From Microglena sp. YARC (lineage: Eukaryota > Chlorophyta > Chlorophyceae > Chlamydomonadales > Chlamydomonadaceae), in contig CM039463.1 in the NCBI GenBank assembly GCA_022414725.1, positions 54,791,774 to 54,855,773 on the forward strand: a stretch of 64,000 nucleotides of DNA. The letters are read 5' to 3'. Under the pieces are notes generated by a model that saw nothing but the letters and a program-made list of their open reading frames with translations, made no database searches and was not told the origin of the DNA. Below, piece by piece: positions 56,601 to 63,969 of this stretch. The position numbers and the translations under genes are program-made. Position 1 is the first letter of the stretch, and every line of letters starts with the position of its first letter.

Positions 56601-59380
56601 AGAACCATCACTCATCCAGTATGGCACCCAGCACCAAGCGATCACGGCCACTGTTGCTTCCTCAACTGCCTGGCCCTCCCTTGGACGCGCCTCTACTAGG
56701 GTACTTCCAAGCCCGTGCTTTTTCCTTGGTCATACAGTGTGGCACAGCAGGGTACTTCCAAGCCCGCGCTTTCGCGCGCTGGCGCGCTGCCTTTTTGAGC
56801 CCCACTGCGCGTTTTGCGCAGTTTTTTGCAACCCCCTGTGGGCGCAGCTTGCATTTTTTGCGCTTTTGCACTACAAAGCGCAGTTTTGTTTCTTTCAAGT
56901 GCTCTAAAGCGCTGGCCAATGTGGTCAATGGAAGTACCCTGGCCTCTACCACTGTTGAAACCGCCCTGACTCCCCTTCTTGTTAACACCAGATGCCACCT
57001 AGCACCTACCAACTAGTTTACGGAACTCCCAAACCAGTATTCATCTAGTTTTCACCAGAGCGATGAGGTGCAGTGTGGGTGGGTGGGAGGTGGGTCTACC
57101 CCCTCCCCCCCCCCCTCCTACTACCCCCTCCCTCTCCCTACCCCCTTCCTTAACACCCCCAAGTGAAGTACCTGTTCATTGTCCATCGACGAGCCGAGCA
57201 GCCAGGGCGTCCAAGAAGGAGTATAAAAAGGGTGCAACAAAGGCCGCCTCAATACAATAGTTCACGAACCCCCAAACCAGTTTTCATCCAGTATTTTCAC
57301 CAGCCCCATAGGTACAATAATTATGTTCTGGAGTCCTCCTTGACTCCATCAAGCCGCAGGAGCATTTGGAGTCCGGTAGGGCACCACGGAAATGTAATAA
57401 TCATCATCACCACCATCAGCATGGCCCAATTACCGTGAAATAACCTGGATAAAGGGTTCCTACGTCATTGCCTGAAATAGCTATTTTGAGTCTTAACACC
57501 ACCATGACCACCATCATCATCACCATCATGATAGATCCAAACAATACTGTATGTCCACCTTCAGATAGGGCCACCCTCCCAGGGGAATCCTGGAGCCCCC
57601 TCATTTGCCACACACAGTTTTTATTTTGGGCTACGCGTAGCAGCTTCGAGGCAGCTCCTCTGGCTGGCTATACAGTTAAACTGGGCGTAAGCTATTGCAC
57701 CTGGAAGCTCATCTCGTTGGCTGACCAGCACCGCTGAACTATTCAGTTCGGCCTAACGGCTGGCTCAAGGAGCTGCCTAGAAGCTGCAGCGCGTCGCTAA
57801 AAAGAAAAACAGTGTTGCCACAGCAAAACGTGCATTGCAGGACACTACCTTGGCCTCAGTACATAGATAAAGCGTTCCTACATCACTGCCCGAAATAAGT
57901 GTTTTTTGCGAGCACCACGACCACCATCATGACTACCATCAGCCACCATCATGTTACACAGTGCCCAGTACCAGAAATCTTATAGTATCAAGAACCTACC
58001 TATCACTGTTACTCCCTCCACCACCTGGCCCTCCATTGGGGGCGCCTCTACCACTTTTGAGCCCGCCCTGACTCCCCCCCTTCTTGACTCCAGCTGCTGC
58101 TGCCTTGAAGTCATCTGGTGTAGGTAGAGTCCAACTCAGCAAGCGCCCTTCACCTCCACAGCTCAGTAGGATGGCTGCGTTGGCTGGAGGGGTCGTGTCA
58201 TTCACCTGATACATGCAGGATGGATGCTGTTGGGATGCATTTGGGATGCGGTTGGGATGCGGTTGGAATGCGGTTAGGATGTGGTTAAGACACGGGATGG
58301 ATGTGGTTGGGATGCGGTTGGGATGTGGGTGGGATACGGGATGCATGCGGTTGGGATGTGGTTGGGATGCGGTTAAGATGCGGTTGGGATGCTGTTTGGA
58401 TACGTGATGGATGTGGTTGGGATGCGGTTAAGATGCGGTTGGGATGTGGTTAGGATACGGGATGGATGGGGTTGGGATGCAGAATGGATGCGGCTGGGAT
58501 GTGGTTGGGATGCGGTTAAGATGCGGTTGGGATGAGGGATGGCGTCATTTACCTGATGGAATGATGACTTGATGATAATGGGGTGAGTGCATTTGTACAC
58601 ACATGGATACATGTCCCCGTTCGGAACGGGATGGCTCTATCGTAGAGCGATCCCGGATCGAACGGAAGCAGGTGCGGGGTCTTACCAGGTTGCTGGTTAG
58701 AACCCCATCGAGGTCACCTGGGCCCACCCAGAGGGTCGTCGACCGGCATGGTAACTGGACACAAGTGTGATGTAAGCCCGTCCATTGCATACTTACCAGC
58801 CGGTTCCCTTACATCCTTAGAAGTGTCATTGTGAAATATCACATCCTTAGAAGTGTCATTGTGAAATATCTTTGAAGTTCAGATTTATTTGTATTTATTT
58901 ATTACTTGGAAAGATACTAGGATACAGCAACAGTGAGTGGTGAGTGGGGGGTGAGTGGGGAGTGGGGGGTGAGTGGGGAGTGGGGGATGAGTGGGGAGTG
59001 GGGGGCGAGTGGGGAGTGGGGGGAGGATGGTGGTTGGAGTGGTGGGGTCGGTGGTAGTGGTGTGGTGAATGTTAGTGGTGGGGTGAGTGTTGGTTGGTTG
59101 GAGGATAATTTACGTGCACAGGGATGACAAGCATGGCAGGGATGGCAGCAACAGTGCCATGCCCTATGGCAGCCTGCACACTGTTCATGTTCTTAAACAG
59201 GTGTCCAGGGTGTTTTAACACCTCTTTATGTACATCATTGGTTAAATAATTGGTTGTTGAACAGGATGCAGCTCATTAGGTAGTTGGGTAGTAAGGAATT
59301 AGGGGATGAGTTTTGTGTGTTTTGCATTGCGCCATGTGTTACACATTGTGCATGATGTGATCTGTGTTTGTTATCGTTGC

Positions 59381-59435
<55 letters not shown>

Positions 59436-59452
59436 GCTGTCGTTGCTGTTGC

Positions 59453-59489
<37 letters not shown>

Positions 59490-59620
59490 CTTTTTGTTGT
59501 TGTTGTTGTTGCTGTTGTTGTTGTTGTTGTTGTTGTTGTTGCTGTCGTTGCTGTTGCTGTTGTTGTTGTTGTTGTTCTTGTTGTTGTTGTTGTTGTTTTT
59601 GTTGTTGTTGTTGTTGTTGC

Positions 59621-59687
<67 letters not shown>

Positions 59688-62600
59688 GCTGTTGTTGTTG
59701 TTGTTGTTGTTGTTATTGTTGTTGTTGATGTTGTTTGCTGCTGCTGCTGTTGCTGTTGTTGTTCTTTTGTTGCTGTTGTGCAGTTTTGAGATCAGCTGTG
59801 CGCCATGTCGAGGACACTGTCAGAATGGGTGTGGATGGTTGGGAGTTCATGATGGGCGCAATACCAACCAACCAACCAACCAACCAACCAACCAACCAAC
59901 CAACCGACCGACCGACGACCGACGACGACCGACCGACCGACGCGACCGACCGACCGACCGACCCGACCACCGACGACCGACCCGACCGACGACCGACCGA
60001 CCGACCGACCGACCGACCGAGCCGACACGACCGATCCCCGACCGACCGAATACGCCGACCGACCAACTGACCAACCAACTGACCAACCAACTGACCAACC
60101 AACCAACTGGCCAACCAAGTAACCAACAAACCAACAAACCAACAAACCAACAGCACTACTCACTTCTTTAGCGCCACCACTTTTGACTCCATCCTTGAGT
60201 AACGCTTTCGCTTGTCTGACAGATAGCTTCTGCCCAACCAAGAATGGATGTTGCGCCCCCCCTGGAACATGGGTGTTGGGTCAGATGTTTGTTGGGCAAC
60301 GACATGGTACTGTCGGAGCTCTGTGGATGGAGGCGGCATCCTGGTGAGATTTGTGTCATGGGTGTGTATATGTGTGTATGTGTGTGTGTTTACGTGTGTG
60401 TGCGTGTGTGTGTGTATGTGTGTGTGTGTACCTGTGTGTGTTGGGTCAGTTGAAGCTTGAGAAGGAAAACAGATTTTTATTTTTGGGCATGATGTTATTA
60501 AGTCCCCCTTGGCTCTTTCAAGCTTCGGGCACATTGGGAGTCCAGTACGGCACCAGGGAAATATAATCATCATCATCATGAAATCAAAGATGGAACATAA
60601 GCGTTAGTTCGAATGAATCTACGGCATAAAAAATACATAAAACTTAAGTGTTGAGTCGAATGAAGCTTGAGCATCAATTAATTAAACATGGGACATAAGC
60701 GCTGGGTTGTATGAAGCTTACGCATCAATACATAAATTTTAAACATTAAGCTTTGGGTTGTATGAAGCTTACAGCGATGCAGCGATGATTTTGATTTTGG
60801 TTTGCATACGTATGCACAATTATACACTTATATACACAATTACACACAGATATACACAATTATACACAGATATATACAATTACACAGATATACACAATTA
60901 AACAGATATATACAATTACACAGATATACACAATTATTCACAGATGTACACACTAATACAAATATATACACGTTTACGCAGACATACACAATTGTACATA
61001 GATATACACAATTATAAACACATATTTACAATACACACAATTATGTACAATTATATACACATATTTACAATTATACATAATTATACACAGGTACAGTCTA
61101 CACACCACCTACCTTCATCCACTGCTTGGGCAGCTTCTACCTGGCTCTCTTCTGGGGTAGCGTATGCAGGAGGTGGTGGAGGGGGCGGTGAAGGTTCCCT
61201 CCCTGTCTCCTCTCCTTCCCTACCCTGATCATAGTGAGGCTCACCCTCGCTGGACGGAGTGCATGGGGAGTGGGAGCCGACGGCACCAGCACCACCAGCA
61301 GCACTCGCATCAGTAGCAGTGCCATCAGCACCAGCAGCAGCAGCAGCAGCGCTAGCCGCAGGAGCAGGGCCATCAGTACCAACATTAGCACCAGGAGCAT
61401 CAGAAGCGCGCAGTAGCAGTGCCATCAGCACCAGAGGCATTATGACCAGAAGCAGTAGCAGTGCCATTAGTACCAGTGGCACCAGCAGTAGTACCAGTGG
61501 TACCAGCATGACCAGCAGCACCATCAATACCAGCAGCACCAGCAGCACCATCAATACCAGCAGCACCAGCAGCACCAACATCAGTGCTTGTGCCCTCAGC
61601 ATGAGCAGCAGCAAAACCACCACCAACAGCAGCATGAGGAGCAGCACCTAGATCGACGTCAGCGATAGGTGGATCAACGGTCTTCTTGTTTGATGCTGAG
61701 TGGGTGGTGGCAGGTGACCACCAGGACAACTGGAGGACTGGCCCCTGGTGCCTTATCCCAAAGAGACGGGTTGCTCATTGCTCCATGCGTCATACACACC
61801 CACACGACCATCTTGACAACCAAAATGCTACATAGCTGCATTGGGGAGGGGAGGGATGGGGTTGGCCTGTGTTGAGTGGTTGGGGTGGGGTGGTGGTGTT
61901 TGCCTGTGGTCTGTATGGGTGGCGGTGGTGTGGAATGAGGGTGTAGCTGTGGGTGGGTGTGGGTGTGGAAGGTGCATGCTCCACGCCTCTTACACGCCCA
62001 CACGCCAATCTTTGGCAGCCAAAATACTAATTAGCCTTTGTTTGGGGGAGGAGGTGGGCGGAGGAGGTGAGCCGTGGAATTGGGGTGGCATGGGTGCTGG
62101 ACGGGGAGATAAGGGTGGGTGTGTGGTTGTTTGTGTTTTTTTGAAATGAGTGGGTGGGAGGAGGTGGGGTGTAGGAGGGGGGGGGGGGGATGGGGAAGTA
62201 AGTTGGGGTGAGTGTGTGTTGGGTGGATGGGGGGGGGGGGGGGGGGGGCGGGGGGGGAGGGTACAGCGGGCTAAAACTGGGACAGTACCAAGTGAAGCTA
62301 AAGCAGAAGACCCACACCCATACCCTTTCACCCACCCATAACACTCATCCATACCCACACCCATAAACCCACACATTCACCCATCCATGCCACTCATACC
62401 AAACTGGGAGTACCAAGTGAAGCTAAAGCAGGACACATACCCATACCAACACCCATAAACCCACCCATACCCAAACATACACCTACCCATTCACCCACCC
62501 ATACACCTACTCATTCACCCACCCATAACCACCCATACACCTACCCATTCACCCACCCATACCCACCCATACACCCACCCATTCCCATCTATTCACCCAT

Positions 62601-63969
62601 TCATTCACCCATCCATGCCACCCATGGCACTCATTCCAAACTGGGAGTACCAAGTGCAGCTAAAGCAGCAGGACACAGAACAGAACTCACGAGGATAAAC
62701 CCACCCATTCACCCACGTATTCACCCACCCTTACACCCACCCATACCCACCGATTCACCCATACATGCCACCCATGCCAAACTGGGAGTACCAAGTGAAG
62801 TAAAAGCAGGACACAGAACAGAACTCACGAGGATTCGTGGGATGGCAAGCTACGCTCAGTACTTGATCGCTGATGCCCTTCCACATCATTGTAGCTGAGG
62901 CTGTAGCTGTAGCTGAGGCTGTAGCTGATGCTGATGCTGTAGCTGATGCTGTAGCTGATGCTGTAGCTGATGCTGTAGCTGAGGCTGAACCTAAGGCTGC
63001 AGCTGATGCGGCTTCAACTGATTCGGGAAGAGATAATGGGCTTGGCGCTGGTGTGGGTGGAACTGAGGGCAAAGGTGAAGGTGTAGGTGCTGTTGCAGGT
63101 GCTGGGTTATGTGATGGTGTGAGCGCTGAAGTACAGTACATGTGCACGTGATGGTGCATGTAATGGTGTGAGCGCTGAAGTACAGTACATGTGCACGTGA
63201 TGGCGCATGTGATGGTGTGAGCGCTGAAGTACAGTACATGTGCATGTGATGGTGCATGTGATGGTGTAAGCGCTGAAGTACAGTACATGTTAATGTGATG
63301 GTGCATGTGATGGTGTGAGCGCTGAAGTACAGTGCATGTGCATGTGATGGTGCATGTGATGGTGTGAGCACTGAGTGCAGTACCATGCACCAGCTAGACA
63401 GTCTCTAATAACTCAAAAGGAATTGATATCAAGAGGTTTATGTTTAGGGTGAGGCAAAGTCCAGTTATATCTGTATAGGGGTAGATATTTAGATAACGAT
63501 ATCTATCTGAGCAAAGCTGGGCTTTTGAAAAGGAGCATAGGGCAACTTTAAACATCAAAATCTGGTTTCATGGTAATGGCATAGGGCACCATGTCATATT
63601 GCAAGCAGCGCCTAAAATAATGAAGGAATTTTCTAATGTATATCTGATGTTACTGCATATGTTGTATATATATATATATACTATATATATACATATATTA
63701 TATATATATATATATATATATAGGTATATATAGATATATTTAGATCTATATAGTCAGTCTAGAAATATCTATCTGCCGCAAACTATTTTTGATTTAAGGA
63801 CCTCTCCTAATGTGAGGAGGAAGATATCTGAAGTCACTGACCACCCTCTGGTATTAGCATACATGGATTATCGATAGAGGTAGACCTGTGTGGGAGTGTT
63901 TAGGGTTTAATTTTCAAGGTTGCAGGTACCCCTGGTATTGGCATACCTGGATTCTTGACGGAGGCAGAC
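44326..63969 (-). CDS. WD40/helical-repeat protein, Gemin5-like, partial spliced gene
   Basis: Minus-strand exons (high to low coordinate): possible microexon 63947-63969, 62829-63101, about 61760-61835, 61113-61735, 60164-60261, 58000-58205, 54763-54835, 52442-52649, 49485-50360, 46776-48004, 44326-44475. From 61113 down, donor and acceptor phases agree at every junction. The protein has WD40 blades ([63 protein letters not shown] joined to [12 protein letters not shown]). It then enters a region like the Gemin5 TPR-type domain ([36 protein letters not shown]). Gemin5 binds snRNAs in SMN-complex assembly. The 5' end is outside the window and the 3' exons are not seen. Another WD40-plus-TPR protein is possible. 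Confidence 0.55.
44485..45237. other. Intronic interval with homopolymer and CA repeats
   Basis: It holds G-rich tracts (44569-44598), a 20-base C run (44773-44792) and CA dinucleotides near 44931-44988. No gene is supported. Confidence 0.6.
45238..45762 (-). CDS. Hypothetical frame with C2HC-type finger
   Basis: An uninterrupted 174-codon minus-strand frame. The N-terminal part is Ala/Glu/Arg-rich ([15 protein letters not shown]). It then has [10 protein letters not shown]...[11 protein letters not shown], a possible C2HC or BED-like zinc finger, then a basic segment ([28 protein letters not shown]) and TAG-type end near 45238. It lies in the intron between two exons of the WD40 gene, on the same strand. 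It may be a transposase-related remnant, an alternative 3' exon, or chance. I do not recognise a family. Confidence 0.4.
   Translation of the reverse strand: MEAQAAGIRACLQQWMNRKVKVQARAEAEARAEAEARAAQAKSPTTRAEAPSTPEPLTTTCNICNAVVQCPPSNKASLKSHQASKQCMSVKAPKSGISPLSKFFKPLSGVPLGMKLKPKQVDALYKDLLLTLKQQQPESAVGSSNNRKPESASLFWSKVLKLRALDGLQDMQQT
45763..46203. other. Intronic interval
   Basis: No supported gene. A 23-base C run lies at 45966-45988. Confidence 0.5.
46204..46290 (-). mobile_element. Old LINE tail, antisense to the window
   Basis: GGGGGGAAACAGGAAAGAGC, ATCTGATATAACTTAGCCCT and GTGTGAC are a diverged LINE terminal stem-loop in reverse complement. It is inserted in the WD40-gene intron. Confidence 0.6.
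46310..46470. repeat. GGTTGTGGTGGTATTGGG-type tandem repeat
   Basis: Two to three imperfect copies of a GTTTGTTGTAATCAGGATGG... unit. The interval 46471-46775 has no other supported feature. Confidence 0.6.
46776..48004 (-). CDS. WD40 gene exon: last blade and linker to helical repeats, 1229 nt
   Basis: The acceptor CACTCAG is before 48004, and the donor CGCCAG/GTGGGT at 46776/46775. It begins [20 protein letters not shown], closing a WD40 blade begun in the previous exon. A long acidic, Gly/Ser/Ala-rich and probably disordered stretch follows. It ends [20 protein letters not shown] and a SASAG motif that resembles the start of the Gemin5 TPR-like domain. The phase joins the next exon cleanly (RQ/VWEATTR). 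Confidence 0.8.
48590..48735 (+). mobile_element. Old LINE tail, sense
   Basis: TCGCCCTGGTGGTCACGGTC, TCACAAAGGGCTAGGTTTCA, GATGCGCCCATTCCCTG and an A-rich end. A diverged LINE-A/B intermediate within the intron; the minisatellite begins right after it. Confidence 0.65.
48736..49480. repeat. 28-bp minisatellite containing a splice donor
   Basis: About 24 tandem copies of CACCTGTCATCAACCAACCC plus TTCTCGCC (variants CATCTTGCC, TTATTGCC, ATATCGAT). On the minus (gene) strand each unit reads GGTTGATGACAGGTGGGC. This is the same as the 3' edge and donor of the adjacent exon (GGTTGATGACAG/GTGGGT at 49485). A more complete decayed exon-edge copy lies at the far end (48750-48785). Confidence 0.85.
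49485..50360 (-). CDS. WD40 gene exon: two blades, 876 nt
   Basis: The acceptor CATGCGCAG is before 50360, and the donor ATGACAG/GTGGGTTG at 49485/49484. The protein includes [50 protein letters not shown], a Gly/Ser/Pro/Glu-rich low-complexity insert and [20 protein letters not shown]. The exon start is duplicated at 50432-50480 behind a TTGG repeat. The exon end is the source of the 28-bp minisatellite at 48736-49480. Confidence 0.8.
50370..50480. repeat. (TTGG)n with duplicated exon start
   Basis: About fourteen TTGG units at 50370-50427, then 50432-50480, which repeats the first ~48 bases of the adjacent exon, including the CTGCGCA acceptor region (TAAGGACTTCGATGCTTGGC). Confidence 0.8.
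50500..50680. repeat. GTTGGTGT-rich repeats and 31-base G run
   Basis: GTTGGTGTTGGTG-type repeats, then an uninterrupted G run at 50649-50679. Intronic. Confidence 0.8.
50865..50905 (-). mobile_element. Short old LINE tail, antisense
   Basis: TTTTACATGGGGGGAACCAG followed by GAAAGGGCACAT is the terminal part of a LINE stem-loop in reverse complement, with little or no UTR. Confidence 0.55.
50984..51342. repeat. 28-bp AT-rich minisatellite
   Basis: Nearly 13 copies of TATATGATCAAATGATAACG plus AATTAATA, with T/C variation (TATATATG/TACATATG). Intronic. Confidence 0.9.
51509..51554 (+). mobile_element. 46-bp element with 8-bp terminal inverted repeats, copy 1
   Basis: Starts ATAGCGAT and ends ATCGCTAT, with a second inner CGCTAG. 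It is matched in inverted orientation by 52918-52963 (about 40 of 46 bases identical). See findings. Confidence 0.6.
51744..52030 (-). mobile_element. LINE 3' end, antisense to the window
   Basis: T-rich start, ACAAGGGTGGAACCAGGAGA, GGGCATATCTGATAAAACCT and about 230 bases of diverged LINE-A-like UTR (CAAACCAGAGGG, CCCAAGAGAAGGG). It is inserted in the WD40-gene intron in the gene's sense direction. Confidence 0.7.
52300..52432 (+). mobile_element. LINE tail next to the exon donor
   Basis: ATTTGGTCCTTGTCCTTCTG, TTGGTCACAAAGGTTTGATC, ACACCCTTTTCTAC and CCCCCTTTGT mark a diverged LINE 3' end with a short deletion in the stem-loop. It ends about 10 bases beyond the donor of exon 52442-52649. 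Confidence 0.65.
52442..52649 (-). CDS. WD40 gene exon: [20 protein letters not shown] blade
   Basis: The acceptor GGTTCAG is before 52649, and the donor AAAAAG/GTGCGC at 52442/52441. It encodes [20 protein letters not shown], then [10 protein letters not shown] and a WD40 blade ([20 protein letters not shown]). A sense-oriented LINE tail lies about 45 bases upstream and an antisense LINE tail about 10 bases downstream, relative to the gene. Confidence 0.75.
52694..52765 (-). mobile_element. LINE tail next to the exon acceptor
   Basis: T-rich start, AACAAGTGGGGAACCAGGAA, AGGGCATATCTGATCAAACC and TAGCCCTTTGTGAC. Reverse-oriented tail-only insertion about 45 bases upstream of the exon on the gene strand. 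Confidence 0.7.
52918..52963 (-). mobile_element. 46-bp element with 8-bp terminal inverted repeats, copy 2
   Basis: ATAGCGAT at 52918-52925 and ATCGCTAT at 52956-52963; the reverse complement aligns with 51509-51554 without gaps. Confidence 0.6.
53050..53500. repeat. GGTGGTTAGGT repeats and CAAACAAG repeats
   Basis: Imperfect GGTGGTTAGGTGGTT units at 53055-53160 and AAACAAACAAGC-type units at 53395-53490. Intronic; nothing coding. Confidence 0.7.
53641..53830. repeat. 21-bp minisatellite
   Basis: About nine copies of GTATGTGTTGTACACAGGTGT. Long frames on both strands here (YTPVYN, VLYTGVY) are products of the repeat. Confidence 0.9.
53850..54375. other. Intronic interval with a 38-base duplication
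   Basis: AACACTAACCAAGTAACCCT plus GGCCCTGACCGTCTCAT occurs at 54248 and again at 54333. A potential hairpin GGGGGCTCC/GGAGCCCCC lies at 54180-54220. No gene is supported. Confidence 0.5.
54386..54729. repeat. 38-bp minisatellite
   Basis: About nine copies of ATATGGATGCACCATTTCCT plus GTTTACTACCTTGTAAAC. It ends 34 bases from the 73-nt exon. Confidence 0.9.
54763..54835 (-). CDS. WD40 gene exon, 73 nt
   Basis: The acceptor ATGCAG lies before 54835, and the donor GAT/GTAAGT at 54763/54762. It encodes [20 protein letters not shown], then LPSD. The phase (2 in, 0 out) joins SNSD-R upstream and VGERIKM downstream. It lies between the 38-bp minisatellite and the GGT/GAT array. Confidence 0.65.
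54845..56340. repeat. (GGT/GAT)n triplet array, 1.5 kb
   Basis: Near-pure GGTGAT and GGTGGT repeats with internal higher-order copies (for example GATGGTGACGCTGGTGATGG twice near 55245 and 55380). All long frames on both strands (GDGDGD, VMVMV, PSPSPS, HHHHH) are products of the repeat. It lies in the intron upstream of exon 54763-54835. Confidence 0.95.
56640..57010 (-). pseudogene. Decayed duplicate of exon 58000-58205, interrupted by a MITE
   Basis: 56650-56696 and 56942-56995 together match the exon's 3' half (CTGGCCCTCC, GGCGCCTCTACCAC, CCGCCCTGACTCCCC), encoding [13 protein letters not shown] versus [12 protein letters not shown]. It lacks the WD40 blade. The neighbouring exons join in phase without it, so it is probably not spliced in. 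Confidence 0.6.
56697..56941. mobile_element. hAT-type MITE, 245 bp
   Basis: Terminal inverted repeats TAGGGTACTTCCA and TGGAAGTACCCTG (one mismatch at the end) are flanked by the 8-bp duplication GCCTCTAC at 56689-56696 and 56942-56949. CAGGG-type ends with an 8-bp duplication are typical of hAT elements. A second copy of the left end (CAGGGTACTTCCAAGCCCGC) starts at 56748. It has no transposase; the interior is rich in GCGC and CGCTTTT motifs. Confidence 0.8.
57010..57990. repeat. Intronic interval with dispersed duplications
   Basis: Paired segments: CCAAACCAGT-ATTCATC at 57028 and 57282; AAAGGGTTCCTACGTCATTG at 57451 and a variant at 57870; GGAGTCCGGTAGGGCACC at 57368, with a relative near 60537. 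CACCATCATC-type triplets follow several of them. No gene is supported. Confidence 0.55.
58000..58205 (-). CDS. WD40 gene exon: [13 protein letters not shown] blade
   Basis: The acceptor ATCAG is at 58206, and the donor GATAG/GTAGGT at 58000/57999. It encodes [20 protein letters not shown], then [17 protein letters not shown] and a Gly/Ser/Lys-rich end. [15 protein letters not shown] is a WD40 blade in which the usual D is E. A second, decayed copy of its 3' half lies at 56640-57000. Confidence 0.7.
58215..58555. repeat. GATGCGGTTGG minisatellite with a duplicated exon start
   Basis: Imperfect 11-22 bp units GGGATGCGGTTGGGATGTGG across 58220-58535. At its far end (58536-58556) the gene strand reads CATCAGGTAAATGACGCC, a decayed copy of the acceptor and first codons of exon 58000-58205 (ATCAGGTGAATGACACG). 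Confidence 0.75.
58930..59020. repeat. GAGTGGGGAGTGGGGGGT repeat
   Basis: About five copies of an 18-bp G-rich unit, capable of G-quadruplex formation. The flanks 58560-58929 and 59021-59360 hold nothing I can support as a gene. Confidence 0.8.
59375..59770. repeat. (TTG)n array
   Basis: About 130 TTG units with CTG, CTT and ATG variants; C, V and L homopolymer frames arise from it. A small segment at about 59775-59860 between the two arrays is unique. Confidence 0.95.
59861..60155. repeat. (CCAA)n passing into (CCGA)n and back
   Basis: Tetranucleotide array ACCA, then GACCGACC with GACGACC interruptions, then CAACCAACTGAC and CAAACCAA. It ends 9 bases from the donor of exon 60164-60261. 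Confidence 0.9.
60164..60261 (-). CDS. WD40 gene exon
   Basis: The minus strand reads [21 protein letters not shown], then [11 protein letters not shown]. The donor GAA/GTGAGT is at 60164/60163 and the acceptor GTTCCAG lies before 60261. Phases agree with both neighbours. An alternative is a longer exon starting at a CCACAG acceptor near 60320 and reading [20 protein letters not shown], which would need one more G in the seven-G run at 60256-60262. Confidence 0.5.
60361..60445. repeat. (TG)n repeat
   Basis: GTGTATGTGTGTGTGT-type tract. The interval 60446-60790 that follows has no supported gene; AAGCTT-containing phrases (TGGGTTGTATGAAGCTTA) recur in it two to three times. Confidence 0.8.
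60800..61090. repeat. ACACAATTATACACAGATAT repeats
   Basis: Imperfect 18-22 bp units of ATACACAATTACACAGAT, AT-rich, directly downstream of the donor at 61112 on the gene strand. Confidence 0.85.
61113..61735 (-). CDS. WD40 gene exon: Ala/Gly-rich insert
   Basis: The minus strand reads [20 protein letters not shown], then Ala/Gly/Thr-rich repeats. After a one-base frame change near 61400 it reads [33 protein letters not shown], a proline run and [14 protein letters not shown]. The donor GATGAAG/GTAGGT is at 61113/61112. The low-complexity part looks like a loop insert in the propeller. The acceptor is uncertain (candidates near 61720-61740). The frameshift lies in a GCA/GCT repeat and could be an assembly error. 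Confidence 0.45.
61760..61835 (-). CDS. WD40 gene exon: [12 protein letters not shown] blade (uncertain limits)
   Basis: On the minus strand CATTTTGGTTGTCAAGATGG encodes HFGCQDG, then [17 protein letters not shown], a clear WD40 blade end. If the acceptor is ATGCAG at 61836 the phase fits the previous donor, but an in-frame TAG lies at 61828-61830. If it is ATGTAG at 61828 the stop is avoided but the phase fails. A TAA follows SLG and no good donor is seen before it. The exon may be damaged in this assembly or allele. Confidence 0.4.
61845..62830. repeat. Intron with duplicated exon pieces and CCCACCCATAC repeats
   Basis: It holds a decayed copy of the FGCQDG exon (61980-62040), a G/C-rich stretch with runs of G near 62180-62255, CACCCATACCCACCCATT repeats (62320-62770) and four copies of AACTGGGAGTACCAAGTG (62274, 62402, 62639, 62780). 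Two of these are followed by a duplicated donor-edge sequence (62665-62695 and 62812-62833). Confidence 0.7.
62829..63101 (-). CDS. WD40 gene exon: Ala/Ser/Thr linker and start of a WD blade
   Basis: On the minus strand an acceptor AACCCAG at 63102 opens a frame reading [13 protein letters not shown], a long ASATASAT linker, then [20 protein letters not shown]. The donor CCTC/GTGAGT lies at 62829/62828. The final segment is a typical WD40 blade start (xVLSVAxHPTNP). The linker is encoded by a GCTACAGCATCA triplet repeat, so its length is likely to vary. The first blades of the protein must lie upstream, outside the window. Confidence 0.5.
63115..63385. repeat. 49-bp minisatellite
   Basis: Five copies of GAGCGCTGAAGTACAGTACA plus TGTGCACGTGATGGTGCATG and TGATGGTGT. 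On the gene strand each contains CTCACACCATCACAT, which also forms the sequence just before the AACCCAG acceptor at 63102. Confidence 0.9.
63660..63725. repeat. (TA)n tract
   Basis: TATATATA with small interruptions. The interval 63386-63820 otherwise holds nothing I can support. Confidence 0.9.

Noticed and set aside
58610..58720. Possible tRNA or tRNA-derived SINE (D-arm-like GGCTCTATCGTAGAGC and a GGTTAGAACCC box)
   Set aside because: The acceptor stem and T-stem do not pair and the spacing to an anticodon arm is wrong; only box-like words match. The palindrome CCCGTTCGGAACGGG nearby explains part of the structure.
59306..59789. Poly-Cys, poly-Val and poly-Leu frames
   Set aside because: Products of (TTG)n; not proteins.
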